NCBI GenBank assembly: GCA_910577195.1
Contig: CAJTLP010000001.1
Span: 124,001 to 188,000 of the forward strand
Length of the DNA: 64,000 bases
DNA from: an uncultured Eubacterium sp.
GTDB lineage: Bacteria > Bacillota > Clostridia > Oscillospirales > Acutalibacteraceae
Direction: 5' to 3'
The notes under the pieces are model-generated. The model saw nothing but the letters and a program-made list of their open reading frames with translations. It was not told the origin of the DNA and made no database searches. Each line of letters begins with the position of its first letter. Positions within the stretch are counted from its first letter, which is position 1. Positions 24,292 to 34,300 of this stretch are shown here, piece by piece. The position numbers and the translations under genes are program-made.

Positions 24292-26715
24292 TTACTTCTT
24301 TTTTGCATTTGCCTTAACTGCACTTGTATTGAGTGTTGTTGCCTCCTTATAAGGACGAACAAGCATAAAGATTAAGAATGCAAGAGCAATTACCGCTGCG
24401 ATTACACCGATAATATTTGCCTGACCTGTAAAGAGCATACCGAACTGATAAATAATAAGTGAAACGACATAAGCAAAACCGCACTGATATCCAATTGCAA
24501 ACAAGGTCCATTTCATACTGTTCATCTCTCTTCTAATAGCGCCCATCGCCGCAAAACAAGGCGCACAAAGAAGGTTGAAAATAAGGAAGGAATAGCCGGC
24601 AACAGGGGTAAAGCCTTCAAAATCAAGAACACCAAATACGCCTACAACCTCTTCTTTTGCCAAAAGTCCCATAATCGTTGCAATTGCCGCCTTTATGCTG
24701 CCAAAGCCAAGCGGTGAGAAAATCCACTTAACAGCATTGCCAATCATACCGAGCACAGACGCCTCAAGCTCCATATCTGCACTGAATCCGAAACCACCTG
24801 ATTCCAGTGTACCAAAATGCGAGCCTACCCATATAACGATTGTTGCAAGGAGAATAACCGTACCTGCTTTCTTAATAAATGAGGATGCTCTTTCCCAGAC
24901 TGAACGCATAACATTACCGAATGTCGGCCAGTGATAAGCAGGAAGCTCCATTACAAACGGAGCAGGATCACCTGAAAACATCTTCGTTTTCTTAAGCATA
25001 ATACCTGAAATTATAATTGCGGCAATACCGGCAAAATATGCACTCGGTGCAACCCACCAGGCTCCGCCGAACAGTGCACTTGAAATCAGTGCAATAATAG
25101 GCAGCTTTGCACTGCAGGGTATAAATGTAGTTGTAATTATGGTCATGCGCCTGTCATGTTCATTTTCAATCGTACGTGATGCCATAATACCGGGAACACC
25201 ACAGCCTGTACCTATAAGTATAGGAATAAAGGATTTTCCGGAAAGACCGAATTTACGGAAAATTCTATCCATAAGAAAAGCTACACGTGACATATAGCCG
25301 CAGCTTTCAAGGAAAGCAAGAAAGACAAACAGCACCAGCATCTGCGGAACAAAGCCAAGAACTGCACCCACACCGCCTATGATACCGTCAATAATAAGGC
25401 TGTTGAGCCAGTCAGCACAATTGATTTTATCAAGCAAGCTGCCAACAAGAGCAGGAACACCTGGAACATAAATACCATATTCTGTTGTATCAGGAACACC
25501 CTCAGCATTTTCTCCGACTGCTGCATCTACAAACGCTGAAATATCATAGCCTTCATTTGCAAGTGAGTCACCATACGAACCATACGCCTCATCAAAAGCA
25601 GCATAATCACAATCATTGATTGCTTCCTGAACATCACCGGCACCGACAACGTCTGCTTTTACCGCCGCATCAACAGTAGAAACAAGCTCATCTGTAAATA
25701 AGTACTCCTCAGCATAATCATTCATCGCATCATTATATTCGCTTTGACCTGTAAGGTGCCAGCCATCACCGAACACACCGTCATTCGCCCAGTCCGTTGC
25801 CCAACTGCCTACAGTAGTTACTGAGATAAAATAAACAAGAAACATAATTGCAGCAAATATCGGCAGGGCGAGCACTCGGTTTGTTACAACCTTATCAATT
25901 TTATCTGAGGTTGACAGCTTTCCTGCATTACGCTTTTTATAAGCGCCCTGAAGGATTGCTGCAACATACTCATATCTTTCATTGGTAATAATACTCTCTG
26001 CATCATCATCAAGCTCTTTTTCAGCAGTTCTTATATCCTCTTCAATATGATCAATAATGCTCTTACTGAGATTCAGTTTTTCAAGTACCTTATCATCTCG
26101 CTCAAATATTTTGACAGCATACCAACGCTGCTGTTCAGATGGCATATCGTGAATAGCTGCCTCCTCAATATGAGCAAGCGCATGTTCAACCACACCTGAG
26201 AAATTATGTTTCGGCACCAACGGCTCATCATTCGCTGCATCAACAGCTGCCATAGCAGCATCAAAAATACCTGTTCCCTTAAGTGCAGAAATTTCAACAA
26301 CCTTACAGCCAAGATGTTTTGAAAGTTCATCGATACGAATTTTGTCTCCGTTTTTCCTTACAACATCCATCATATTTATGGCAACAACTACAGGTATTCC
26401 AATCTCCTTAAGCTGCGTTGTGAGGTAAAGGTTTCTTTCAAGATTCGTACCATCTATAATATTAAGAATAACATCAGGACGTTCATCAATAAGATAGTTA
26501 CGGGCAACAACCTCCTCCAATGTATATGGTGAAAGTGAATAAATACCCGGTAAATCCATAATGATAACATTATCATATTTTTTCAGCTTACCCTCTTTTT
26601 TTTCAACAGTAACACCCGGCCAGTTGCCGACGAACTGATTTGAGCCTGTAAGGGCATTAAACAGAGTCGTTTTACCGCTGTTTGGGTTACCTGCAAGAGC
26701 AATTTTAATCTCCAT
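24292..26715 (-). CDS. feoB: Ferrous iron transporter FeoB
   Basis: FeoB imports Fe(II) across the membrane using an N-terminal GTPase domain. The 807-aa protein shows G1 GNPNSGKTT at residues 8-16, G3 DLPG near 57 and a G4-type NMMD near 120. A helical spacer and the membrane core with two Gate motifs follow, including the conserved CGVPG segment. A soluble acidic insert of about 115 residues (about 315-430) sits between the first membrane helices. ATG 26715 has GGAAAGG upstream. It is co-transcribed with feoA and the Cys-rich peptide, with a possible extra regulator site in the feoA-feoB gap. Confidence 0.96.
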   Translation of the reverse strand: MEIKIALAGNPNSGKTTLFNALTGSNQFVGNWPGVTVEKKEGKLKKYDNVIIMDLPGIYSLSPYTLEEVVARNYLIDERPDVILNIIDGTNLERNLYLTTQLKEIGIPVVVAINMMDVVRKNGDKIRIDELSKHLGCKVVEISALKGTGIFDAAMAAVDAANDEPLVPKHNFSGVVEHALAHIEEAAIHDMPSEQQRWYAVKIFERDDKVLEKLNLSKSIIDHIEEDIRTAEKELDDDAESIITNERYEYVAAILQGAYKKRNAGKLSTSDKIDKVVTNRVLALPIFAAIMFLVYFISVTTVGSWATDWANDGVFGDGWHLTGQSEYNDAMNDYAEEYLFTDELVSTVDAAVKADVVGAGDVQEAINDCDYAAFDEAYGSYGDSLANEGYDISAFVDAAVGENAEGVPDTTEYGIYVPGVPALVGSLLDKINCADWLNSLIIDGIIGGVGAVLGFVPQMLVLFVFLAFLESCGYMSRVAFLMDRIFRKFGLSGKSFIPILIGTGCGVPGIMASRTIENEHDRRMTIITTTFIPCSAKLPIIALISSALFGGAWWVAPSAYFAGIAAIIISGIMLKKTKMFSGDPAPFVMELPAYHWPTFGNVMRSVWERASSFIKKAGTVILLATIVIWVGSHFGTLESGGFGFSADMELEASVLGMIGNAVKWIFSPLGFGSIKAAIATIMGLLAKEEVVGVFGVLDFEGFTPVAGYSFLIFNLLCAPCFAAMGAIRREMNSMKWTLFAIGYQCGFAYVVSLIIYQFGMLFTGQANIIGVIAAVIALAFLIFMLVRPYKEATTLNTSAVKANAKKK

Positions 26716-26745
26716 ATGTAAATCCTTTCCTGTAACATTTTTAAC

Positions 26746-26761
26746 ATTAGTCTCAACTAAC
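26746..26761. promoter_or_regulatory. Candidate DtxR-type box in the feoA-feoB gap
   Basis: ATTAG-TCTCAA-CTAAC matches, with one base difference, the two GTTAG-N6-CTAAC boxes at the feoA promoter. It lies 30 bases before the feoB start. Confidence 0.5.
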
Positions 26762-26811
26762 TGTTTCTCATAAAAAACAGGGAACACGCCCTGATTATGA
26801 ATTATTTAAAC

Positions 26812-27033
26812 TTATTCAACCTCAATCATTTCAGCATCTGCCTTGCGCAATGACAGTTCGTACCCTCTTAAATTGATTTCAATAGGATCACCGAGCGGTG
26901 CAACTTTTCGTATATGTATTTTAACCCCTTTGGTGATACCCATATCCATTATACGGCGGCGCAACGCCCCTTCACCGTGAACCTTAATAACAGTAACGGT
27001 TGAACCGATTTTGGCCTGTCTTAAAGTCTTCAT
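26812..27033 (-). CDS. feoA: FeoA-family protein
   Basis: FeoA is a small SH3-like cytoplasmic partner of FeoB needed for ferrous iron uptake. The 73-aa protein is of normal length, with the pattern GEGALRRRIMDMGITKG followed by VAPLGDPIEINLRGYELSLR, which is typical of the family. ATG 27033 has CGGAGG upstream. It is the first gene of the feo operon and is driven by a promoter with DtxR-like operators. Confidence 0.95.
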   Translation of the reverse strand: MKTLRQAKIGSTVTVIKVHGEGALRRRIMDMGITKGVKIHIRKVAPLGDPIEINLRGYELSLRKADAEMIEVE

Positions 27034-27067
27034 ATTTTATCCTCCGATTATATAACTAAATCAATCA

Positions 27068-27119
27068 GTTAGCTTTTTCTAACCGAATATATGTTAGCAC
27101 CAACTAACTGATTTGTCAA
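27068..27119 (-). promoter_or_regulatory. feoA promoter with two DtxR-like operators
   Basis: In the minus direction TTGACA (27119-27114) and TAACAT (27096-27091) are 17 bases apart. Two identical-pattern boxes GTTAG-N6-CTAAC lie at 27093-27108, between and overlapping the promoter elements, and at 27068-27083. The divergent DtxR-type gene is the likely source of the repressor, which would block the promoter when iron is plentiful. Confidence 0.75.
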
Positions 27120-27236
27120 GATAAAAAATTAAATATAATTAAAATTTTTTCACATAACTATATATGCTTATAAACTTGAAAATAATACATCCAAGTGTTA
27201 TAATAATAAAAATATTATGTTATTACAGGTGTGCAT

Positions 27237-27596
27237 ATGAAAATTCACGAATCAGCGGAAAACTATCTGGAAACCATATTGATGATAAAGAATAAAAAAG
27301 GTACTGTGCGGTCAATAGATATTGCCAATGAGCTTGAGTTTTCCAAGCCGAGTGTAAGTGTTGCAATGAAAAATCTCAGGGAAAACGGTTATATCGACGT
27401 TGACTCAAACGGATATATTACCCTGCTTAAAAGCGGACTTGAAATTGCCGAAAAAATGTACGAACGTCACACCACCCTTTCAAACTGGCTGATTGGTCTG
27501 GGAGTAAATCCTGAAACTGCTGTTGAAGATGCCTGCAAAATTGAGCACATCATCAGCGAGGAAAGCTTTAAAGCAATAAAAAAATTGGCCGAGTAA
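27237..27596 (+). CDS. DtxR/MntR-type metal-dependent regulator
   Basis: The 119-aa protein has an N-terminal winged helix (HESAENYLETILMI, then EFSKPSVSVAMKNLRENGYI) and a dimerisation/metal region with ERHTTLSNWL and EDACKIEH, where Glu and His residues are family metal ligands. It lacks the C-terminal SH3 domain, as in MntR. The ATG at 27237 suits the AGGTG site better than the GTG six bases earlier. It is divergent from feoA, whose promoter carries matching boxes, so it probably senses iron and represses the feo operon. Confidence 0.9.
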   Translation: MKIHESAENYLETILMIKNKKGTVRSIDIANELEFSKPSVSVAMKNLRENGYIDVDSNGYITLLKSGLEIAEKMYERHTTLSNWLIGLGVNPETAVEDACKIEHIISEESFKAIKKLAE

Positions 27597-27620
27597 ATAT
27601 ACAAATATCATTAAAAAAGC

Positions 27621-27651
27621 AACCCACAAATCCAAATCGGATTTGTGGGTT
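27621..27651. terminator. Terminator between the DtxR-type gene and the PepSY gene
   Basis: A 13-bp stem AACCCACAAATCC / GGATTTGTGGGTT, with A and T flanks, serves two convergent genes. Confidence 0.85.
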
Positions 27652-27674
27652 TTATAATATAAACTTAAGTATTA

Positions 27675-28004
27675 TCAATAAATCAGTCTTGAATAGCGTG
27701 AGATTACTTCACCTGTTTGCGCATCGATATTATACTCATATCTTGTTATACCATCATTGAATTCAATTTCATAAGAATATACTCCATATGATTTCGTTCT
27801 GCTCTGCTCTGTAAAAACAACTGCATCCTCTGTACGCTCAGCATCTTTCAGAGCAACTGCTCTTGCCTCACCAATTGTGATTTCAGCTGTATTCATTGTA
27901 TGATTTCCACAACCGCACCATAAAGAAACTGCAATTATTATAGAAATAAAAAGAATTATAATAAAAGCAATAACAGACAGAACCTTCTTTTCACTTTTAT
28001 CCAT
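27675..28004 (-). CDS. Membrane-anchored PepSY-domain protein
   Basis: The 109-aa protein has one N-terminal membrane helix (residues about 9-30) and an extracytoplasmic PepSY-type domain with the pattern TIGEARAVALKDA, YEIEF and YNIDAQTGEVIS. PepSY domains are often linked to protease inhibition or regulation at the cell surface. ATG 28004 has AGGAAGGAC upstream and starts next to the stop of the XRE membrane protein gene, so the two are probably co-expressed. Confidence 0.85.
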   Translation of the reverse strand: MDKSEKKVLSVIAFIIILFISIIIAVSLWCGCGNHTMNTAEITIGEARAVALKDAERTEDAVVFTEQSRTKSYGVYSYEIEFNDGITRYEYNIDAQTGEVISRYSRLIY

Positions 28005-28005
28005 A

Positions 28006-28638
28006 TCAGCTGTCCTTCCTGCTTTTGCTTTTCGTAACAATCACAACCCAATAGTACAAAGGTATAATCAGAAACAGCATACTTGTGTATCCCCACATAC
28101 CTGTCAGAATTCCTGTCAAAAGGAATACGGTAACCACCATTTCCGGCACCGGCAAAAGAAGTGCAAATACTTTTTTGTTATTCGCCTTGCAGGCAATGGC
28201 AAATCGGTAGTAAATCGGAATCGTTAAAAATATAATCCAAAGCGGATGCCATATTTTTAATGGCAAGGATAATGCAAGATATAGAAATACAATGATTATA
28301 GGGAAAGGAAAAACCATAAGCTTTTTCGCTGCTTCAGGATATATTCCGAAATCGTTCGCCTTTGATAAAAGAGATTTCAACTTACCTTTGAAATCTGTTT
28401 CCTTTTTTGAGGTGCTTTTTGAAATTGCCTCATCATTCTCTGTATCAAGCAGCTCGTCAATCGTAATTCCGTATATTTTAGCCAATGCCATAAGATTATC
28501 AATTTCAGGTGATGACTCTGCTCTTTCCCATTTTGATATGGACTGACGGCTGATTCCAAGCTTCTCTGCCAGTACCTCCTGGCTGTAGCCATTCTTTTTT
28601 CTGAGCTGCTGCAATCTGTCAGCTGTTACTATATTCAT
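28006..28638 (-). CDS. XRE-type regulator with membrane domain
   Basis: The 210-aa protein begins with a full XRE helix-turn-helix (residues about 8-62, with EKLGISRQSISKWERAESSPEI). A charged linker and about four membrane helices (residues 105-200) follow. Such membrane-bound XRE proteins are common in Firmicutes and may sense envelope signals. It is the first of two genes, followed by the PepSY protein. The target genes are unknown. Confidence 0.88.
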   Translation of the reverse strand: MNIVTADRLQQLRKKNGYSQEVLAEKLGISRQSISKWERAESSPEIDNLMALAKIYGITIDELLDTENDEAISKSTSKKETDFKGKLKSLLSKANDFGIYPEAAKKLMVFPFPIIIVFLYLALSLPLKIWHPLWIIFLTIPIYYRFAIACKANNKKVFALLLPVPEMVVTVFLLTGILTGMWGYTSMLFLIIPLYYWVVIVTKSKSRKDS

Positions 28639-28677
28639 AATCCCTTCACCCTTTCCTTAAGTTGGCGGTAGTCAAAA

Positions 28678-30225
28678 CTATATAACATCTTCTTTAATGA
28701 TATCCTTTTTCCAGGTTTTCTGTCTATGATTACAAATGAAATTATCAATTATTATATTTTCAGCATGCCTTATCCACAGTGCATAGGCAGGCAGATTTCT
28801 GAATCGCCAGCTTTCAGGATACACCTTGGCATACTCAGGAATAAAGACTCTTCTGTCAACAGTCTCCGGAATATCGGCATATTCGGTAAAAATATTTTTC
28901 AGTGTGATGTTTTCAACCCTTTTAATTTTACCCTTTTGCTTATATCCTGCAATCATTATCGGCAGTTCAATACCTGTTGCTTTAACATCCGTAATGATAA
29001 TATCACTGATCCTGCTTTTGCCGCCGAACAGCTTTCGTGAAAGCTCTCCGCCCTTTTCAGCCTTCGCACCGAATTCAATAGCATTCGCACTTTGCGCATT
29101 CACTGCACTTGCACGATTCCGATTGCCAAGCCTGATAAATATCGGACAGGTGCATCTGTCCATAATGATATTGTTGATACGCACATTGCTCAGTACCGTT
29201 CCGTCACATGCTTCCAACGAAATACCCGAAACACTTCCAGGATAAAGATCAGTCATAAACAATCTGCAGTCTGTAACGGAAATATTGCTGATATCGTATG
29301 TAGTCTCCGTTCCGACCTTAATTGCATTTGTTCTGCTTATAATTTCACAATCCGTAATATGGATATCGTGCATTGCATTATTATTTCCGAGCCACACAGC
29401 ATTTTTTATCACAATTCCGTCGTCGGCTGTAGAAATAAAGCAGTGGCTTATATTCACATTGCTTGTACCGGCAATATCAATACCGTCAGCATTTGCCACA
29501 TTTCTATTATTATTAATGATAAAATTTTTTATATTAACTGTTTCGCAGTTTGACAGCTTAAAGGTCCAGTATGCACTGTTTTCAATTATAAAATTATCCA
29601 CTGTAATATTACTGCAATTTTTCATTGAAACAGGGCCGCCATACTTACTCTTATGTGCAAAGCGAAGCTGGGAGCGGTAATCCTGGCGCATTTCAATCAC
29701 ATCAATGTACTTTGCAGGCTCCGTATTGTTTTTATACGCAACAGGTCTTAGACCAAAAAGGTGTCCGTTGCACTTGAGCTTTCCTCCGCCTGTAAGAACG
29801 ATATCACTTTCATTTTCAGCAAAGATAAGAGCCTTTTTGTCTTCAAAGCCCTTTCCGTCAGGCCTTGCCGTAATTGAAGAATTTTTCTCAATAAAAAATG
29901 TTACGCCGGATTTAAGCGTAACTGTGCTTGAAAAATAATCCCCACCTGCCACGAGAACCATACCTCCTGTGCAGTGTGCCTCCTCAATTGCTTTATTTAT
30001 AAACTGTGCATTGTCTTTATTTTCAATATCAGCACCATAATCTCTGATATCGTATACATTTTCATTAGGAGAGCTTTGATTATAAATATACTTGTCTTCA
30101 GGGTAATATGATGAAAAGTCAAATTCCCTTACTTCAGTATAAGGCTCTCCTTCCGTAACACGAAGGTCCTTACCAAACAGCAAGGTTTTCAGCTTGTCAA
30201 CTGCATTTCTTCTGCTCTTTGCCAT
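28678..30225 (-). CDS. Glycoside hydrolase family 28 (polygalacturonase-like)
   Basis: GH28 enzymes cut the galacturonan backbone of pectin or related uronides. The 515-aa protein has the N-terminal DIRDYGA motif (near residue 55) and a right-handed beta-helix. The GH28 catalytic Asp residues appear in NADGIDI and DDGIVIK near 245-275. There is no signal peptide, so it should act in the cytoplasm on imported oligosaccharides. ATG 30225 is chosen because TTTGGAGAAA lies upstream; the frame is open 57 bases further. Confidence 0.88.
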   Translation of the reverse strand: MAKSRRNAVDKLKTLLFGKDLRVTEGEPYTEVREFDFSSYYPEDKYIYNQSSPNENVYDIRDYGADIENKDNAQFINKAIEEAHCTGGMVLVAGGDYFSSTVTLKSGVTFFIEKNSSITARPDGKGFEDKKALIFAENESDIVLTGGGKLKCNGHLFGLRPVAYKNNTEPAKYIDVIEMRQDYRSQLRFAHKSKYGGPVSMKNCSNITVDNFIIENSAYWTFKLSNCETVNIKNFIINNNRNVANADGIDIAGTSNVNISHCFISTADDGIVIKNAVWLGNNNAMHDIHITDCEIISRTNAIKVGTETTYDISNISVTDCRLFMTDLYPGSVSGISLEACDGTVLSNVRINNIIMDRCTCPIFIRLGNRNRASAVNAQSANAIEFGAKAEKGGELSRKLFGGKSRISDIIITDVKATGIELPIMIAGYKQKGKIKRVENITLKNIFTEYADIPETVDRRVFIPEYAKVYPESWRFRNLPAYALWIRHAENIIIDNFICNHRQKTWKKDIIKEDVI

Positions 30226-30366
30226 AGATTTCTCCAAATAACTTCCATAATGCCTATATATTATATCAAAAATAAAGTTCAAAGTAAATACTGTTAATTC
30301 TGTCCATTTAGGTATATAATTAAATTACAGGGAAACCTGATTTTCACTCATCGGGAGGATGATATT

Positions 30367-30915
30367 ATGATTAACATTACAGCACGAGGCTTTGAATTAA
30401 AGCAGGGCACAAAGGACGGAATTGACAAGGAGCTTAAAAGGATTGAGAAAATGCTCCCTGAATCCGCATCATTTGACGTTACCCTTTCAAAACGAAAGGA
30501 CGGATATAAATGTGACATCACTGTTGTGAACGTTGGCTCCTTTATTCGCGGCGAGGCTGAGGCTGACAGAATTGAGCCTGTTGTTGATATGGCAGTTGAT
30601 GATTTAAAAAGAAAAATCCGAAAGCTGAAAACCTATCTTGTTGACAAAAAGAGAAAGGGCGCAATTGATGAAATTGCAGATGCTTTTATCCCTGCTGACA
30701 GCGAAATAACAATGGATGATTTTGAAAGCTTTGACGCATCTTCCATTGAAATTAAAAGGAAAAAAACAATCGCACCGCATATGATGACAGACGATGAGGC
30801 AATTGTTCAGATGGAAATGCTGGGTCACAGCTTCTTCGTATATCTCGGAGTTGACGGTGAAACCAAAATCATTTACCAGCGCGGCAAGGGTTATGGTCTG
30901 TTAATTTGTGAATAA
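30367..30915 (+). CDS. hpf: Ribosome hibernation promoting factor, long form
   Basis: Long-form HPF pairs 70S ribosomes into inactive 100S dimers during stationary phase. The 182-aa protein has the N-terminal S30AE domain (MINITARGFELKQGTKDGI) and, after an acidic linker, the C-terminal dimerisation domain (EAIVQMEMLGHSFFVY, then YQRGKGYGLL). The start is preceded by GGGAGG. It is monocistronic, with a hairpin terminator after it. Confidence 0.94.
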   Translation: MINITARGFELKQGTKDGIDKELKRIEKMLPESASFDVTLSKRKDGYKCDITVVNVGSFIRGEAEADRIEPVVDMAVDDLKRKIRKLKTYLVDKKRKGAIDEIADAFIPADSEITMDDFESFDASSIEIKRKKTIAPHMMTDDEAIVQMEMLGHSFFVYLGVDGETKIIYQRGKGYGLLICE

Positions 30916-30936
30916 GATGAACAACTCTGTTTTTGT

Positions 30937-30957
30937 GAGGACGATGTAATCGTCCTC
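30937..30957 (+). terminator. Terminator of hpf
   Basis: GAGGACGAT-GTA-ATCGTCCTC followed by CTTTGTTTTT. Confidence 0.85.
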
Positions 30958-31307
30958 CTTTGTTTTTATGCCTGTCAATATAAAAAATACTCCGTACTTT
31001 AGCTGAGGTGTCGCAACGAGATATTGGTTTCTCGTGGAAATCGCCTGTAATATAGCCAAAAAGCCTCGCAAGACGCAAGTCTTGCTGCGTTTTTAAACTA
31101 TATTACAGACTAATTTCTGTTACTACGAAACTGCAAGGCACTTAAAATCATTAGATTTTCAGATAGAATAAGGCACAAAATCCTCATAAGGCTTATCGCC
31201 TTATGAGGATTTTTAACGCAATTATAGTTGAAAAGATGATGATTTTAAGCAATACTGCGTTACGATATCTCAGCTTTTGTACGGAGTATCATTTTTATAT
31301 CATAGAA
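30958..31307. repeat. Non-coding region bounded by long inverted repeats
   Basis: Left arm 30987-31018 and right arm 31258-31289 are imperfect inverted copies; ATACTCCGTAC and its complement are exact and AGCTGAG matches as well. Inside, CTGTAATATAG near 31045 pairs with CTATATTACAG near 31098-31108 around a hairpin with arms CGCAAGAC/GTCTTGC. The unit is about 300 bases and could be a MITE-like non-autonomous element or a structured RNA. No gene is apparent. Confidence 0.55.
31177..31213. terminator. Strong hairpin, probable nifJ terminator
   Basis: A perfect 16-bp stem (31177-31192 with 31198-31213, loop TTATC) has A and T flanks. It lies about 95 bases after the nifJ stop, within the inverted-repeat element. 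Confidence 0.8.
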
Positions 31308-34300
31308 TTACTCTGCATCCGGAGCATAGTAATCAACAAGCTTAGCAAGCTTATTGTACTTTTCAATTGAATTGTCTGCTGCGATAGCAAAGAGCTCTTC
31401 TGCCTTACCAGGGAATGCTCTCTTAAGAGCTGAGTATCTTGTCTCGCCCTCAATGAACTCAACATAATCAGCTGATGGAGCCTTGCTGTCAAGTGAGAAC
31501 GGATTCTTACCTTCAGCAATAAGAGCAGGATTGTAACGGAAGAGATTCCAATAACCTGCTGCAACAGCCTTCTTCTGCTCTGTCTGGTTGAATGGCATCT
31601 TGATACCGTGATTGATACAAGGAGCATAACAGATAATGATTGAAGGACCATTATAAGCAGCTGCCTCCTGGAATGCCTTTAAGCACTGAGCAGCGTTTGC
31701 ACCCATAGCAACCTGTGCTACGTATACATATCCATAGCTCATAGCAATCTGAGCAAGATCCTTTTTCTTAACTACCTTACCTGATGCAGCGAACTTAGCA
31801 ACAGCACCTGTAGGAGTAGCCTTTGAAGCCTGACCGCCTGTATTTGAATAAACCTCTGTATCAAATACAACGATGTTAACATCTTCATTTGATGCGATAA
31901 CGTGGTCAAGACCGCCGAAACCGATATCGTAAGCCCAGCCGTCACCACCGAAGATGAACTGATACTTCTTAGCGGCGTAATCTGCATCCTTAAGGAAGTC
32001 AGCAGCAGCATCAGCAGCGTCACCATCAAAAGCAGTATTCTTAAGTGCTTCAATCAAAGCATCAGCAGCGGCTGTGTTTGTTTCAGCATTTTCATAAGTG
32101 TCAAGCCAAGCCTGTGCCTTGTCAGCAACTGCTGTATCAAGGAGAACCTGTGCATCCATAGCAAGTCTTTCACGAATCTGCTTCTGAGCAAGCATCATAC
32201 CGTAACCGAACTCAGCGTTATCCTCAAAGAGTGAGTTTGACCAAGCAGGACCGTGACCCTTCTTATCAACTGTATAAGGAGTTGAAGGAGCAGAACCACC
32301 CCAGATTGATGAACAGCCTGTTGCGTTTGCGATATACATCTTGTCACCATAAAGCTGAGTAACAAGCTTAGCATAAGGTGTTTCACCGCAGCCTGCGCAA
32401 GCGCCTGAGAACTCAAGGTATGGCTTTCTGAACTGAACACCGATTGTGTTATTTGTAAGAACCTCAGGCTTAGCCTCAACATCAACAAGAGCATCGAATA
32501 CCTTCTGCTCGTCAAGCTGAGAAGCAATTGGTTTCATAGTAAGTGACTTTGTAGGACAAACGTTAGCACAAGAGCCACAGCCTGTACAGTCAAGAGTTGA
32601 AACGATAAGAGCATACTTATAAGGTGTTCTCTTATGGTCAACCATCTTTGTTCCCTCAGGAGCATTAGCAGCCTCGTCTGCATCAAGACATACAGGACGG
32701 ATTACTGCGTGAGGACAAACCATTGAGCAAAGGTTACACTGAGCACACTTTGTGCCGTCCCACTCAGGAACTGTGATAGCGATACCTCTCTTCTCAAATG
32801 CAGCTGAACCCTGAGGATACACACCGTCAGCGCAGTCAACAAATGTTGAAACAGGAAGATCGTCACCGTGAAGTCTGCCCACAGGATCAAGAATCTCCTT
32901 AACAAACTTCTTCATTTCAGGACGCTCAGTCGGAATAGCGAGCTCAGCAGGCTCGTCAACAGCGTCCTTCCATGATGCAGGAACATCAATCTTAACAAGC
33001 TCCTGTGAGCCTCTCTCGATACCTGCATGGTTCGCATTTACAATAGCCTCGCCCTTCTTTGAGAACTTAGCTACAACCTTTTCCTTCATATAGCCGATTG
33101 CTTCCTCAACAGGAAGAATACCGCTGATTGTGAAGAATGCAGACTGAAGAATAGTTGATGCACGGCCGGGAAGACCAACCTCCTCAGCAATCTTAATACC
33201 ATTGATTGTGTAGAACTGAATATCATTTTCAGCAATATATCTCTTCATAGCTGCAGGGAGCTGCTTGTCAAGCTCTTCCGGAGTCCAGATACAGTTAAGA
33301 AGGAATGTACCGCCCGGAACAAGATCCTGTACCATATCATACTTAGTTACGTATGAAGGATTGTGGCAAGCTACGAAGTTAGCCTTGTTGATCAGATAAG
33401 TTGATGTAATCGGTGATGAACCGAAACGAAGGTGAGATACTGTGATACCGCCTGACTTCTTTGAATCATAGAAGAAGTAACCCTGTGCATACATATCAGT
33501 ATGGTCACCGATAATCTTGATAGAGTCCTTATTTGCACCTACTGTACCGTCTGAGCCAAGACCCCAGAACTTACATGATGTTGTACCTGCAGGAGTTGTG
33601 TCAGGAGTCTCTGTTACATCAAGTGAAAGATTTGTAATATCATCGTGGATTGAAAGTGTGAACTGCTGCTTCGGAGCATCTGCTGTCATATTATTGTAAA
33701 CAGCGATGATGTGAGCAGGCAATGTATCCTTTGAGCCGAGACCGTAACGTCCGCCGTATACAGGAACATTCTCAAACTTTGAGCCCTTGAGAGCTGCAAC
33801 AACATCAAGGTAAAGAGGCTCACCGAGTGAACCTGGCTCCTTAGTTCTGTCGATAACAGAAATTGTCTTAACAGACTCAGGCATAACATCAAGGAGATGC
33901 TTAACTGAGAATGGTCTGTAAAGGTGAACCTTAATCATACCAACCTTCTCGCCGCGAGCGTTAAGGAAATCAACAGTCTCCTGAATTGTATCGCAAACGG
34001 AACCCATAGCAACGATAACTCTGTCAGCATCAGCAGCACCATAGTAATTGAAGAGCTTGTAATCTGTGCCGAGCTTCTCGTTAACCTTGTCCATATACAT
34101 TTCAGTTGTAGCAATCGCATCGTTGTAATACTTGTTACAAGCCTCACGATGCTGGAAGAAGATATCACTGTTTTCAGCAGAACCGCGAAGAACAGGTCTC
34201 TCAGGATTAAGAGCGCGGGCACGGAACGCCTGGATATCCTCCATATCTACCATTGACTTGAGATCATCATAATCCCATGTTTCAATCTTCTGAATTTCGT

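Noticed and set aside
33924..34256. Long reading frames opposite nifJ and glyA
   Set aside because: They are shadows of strongly supported genes, without ribosome sites and with biased composition.
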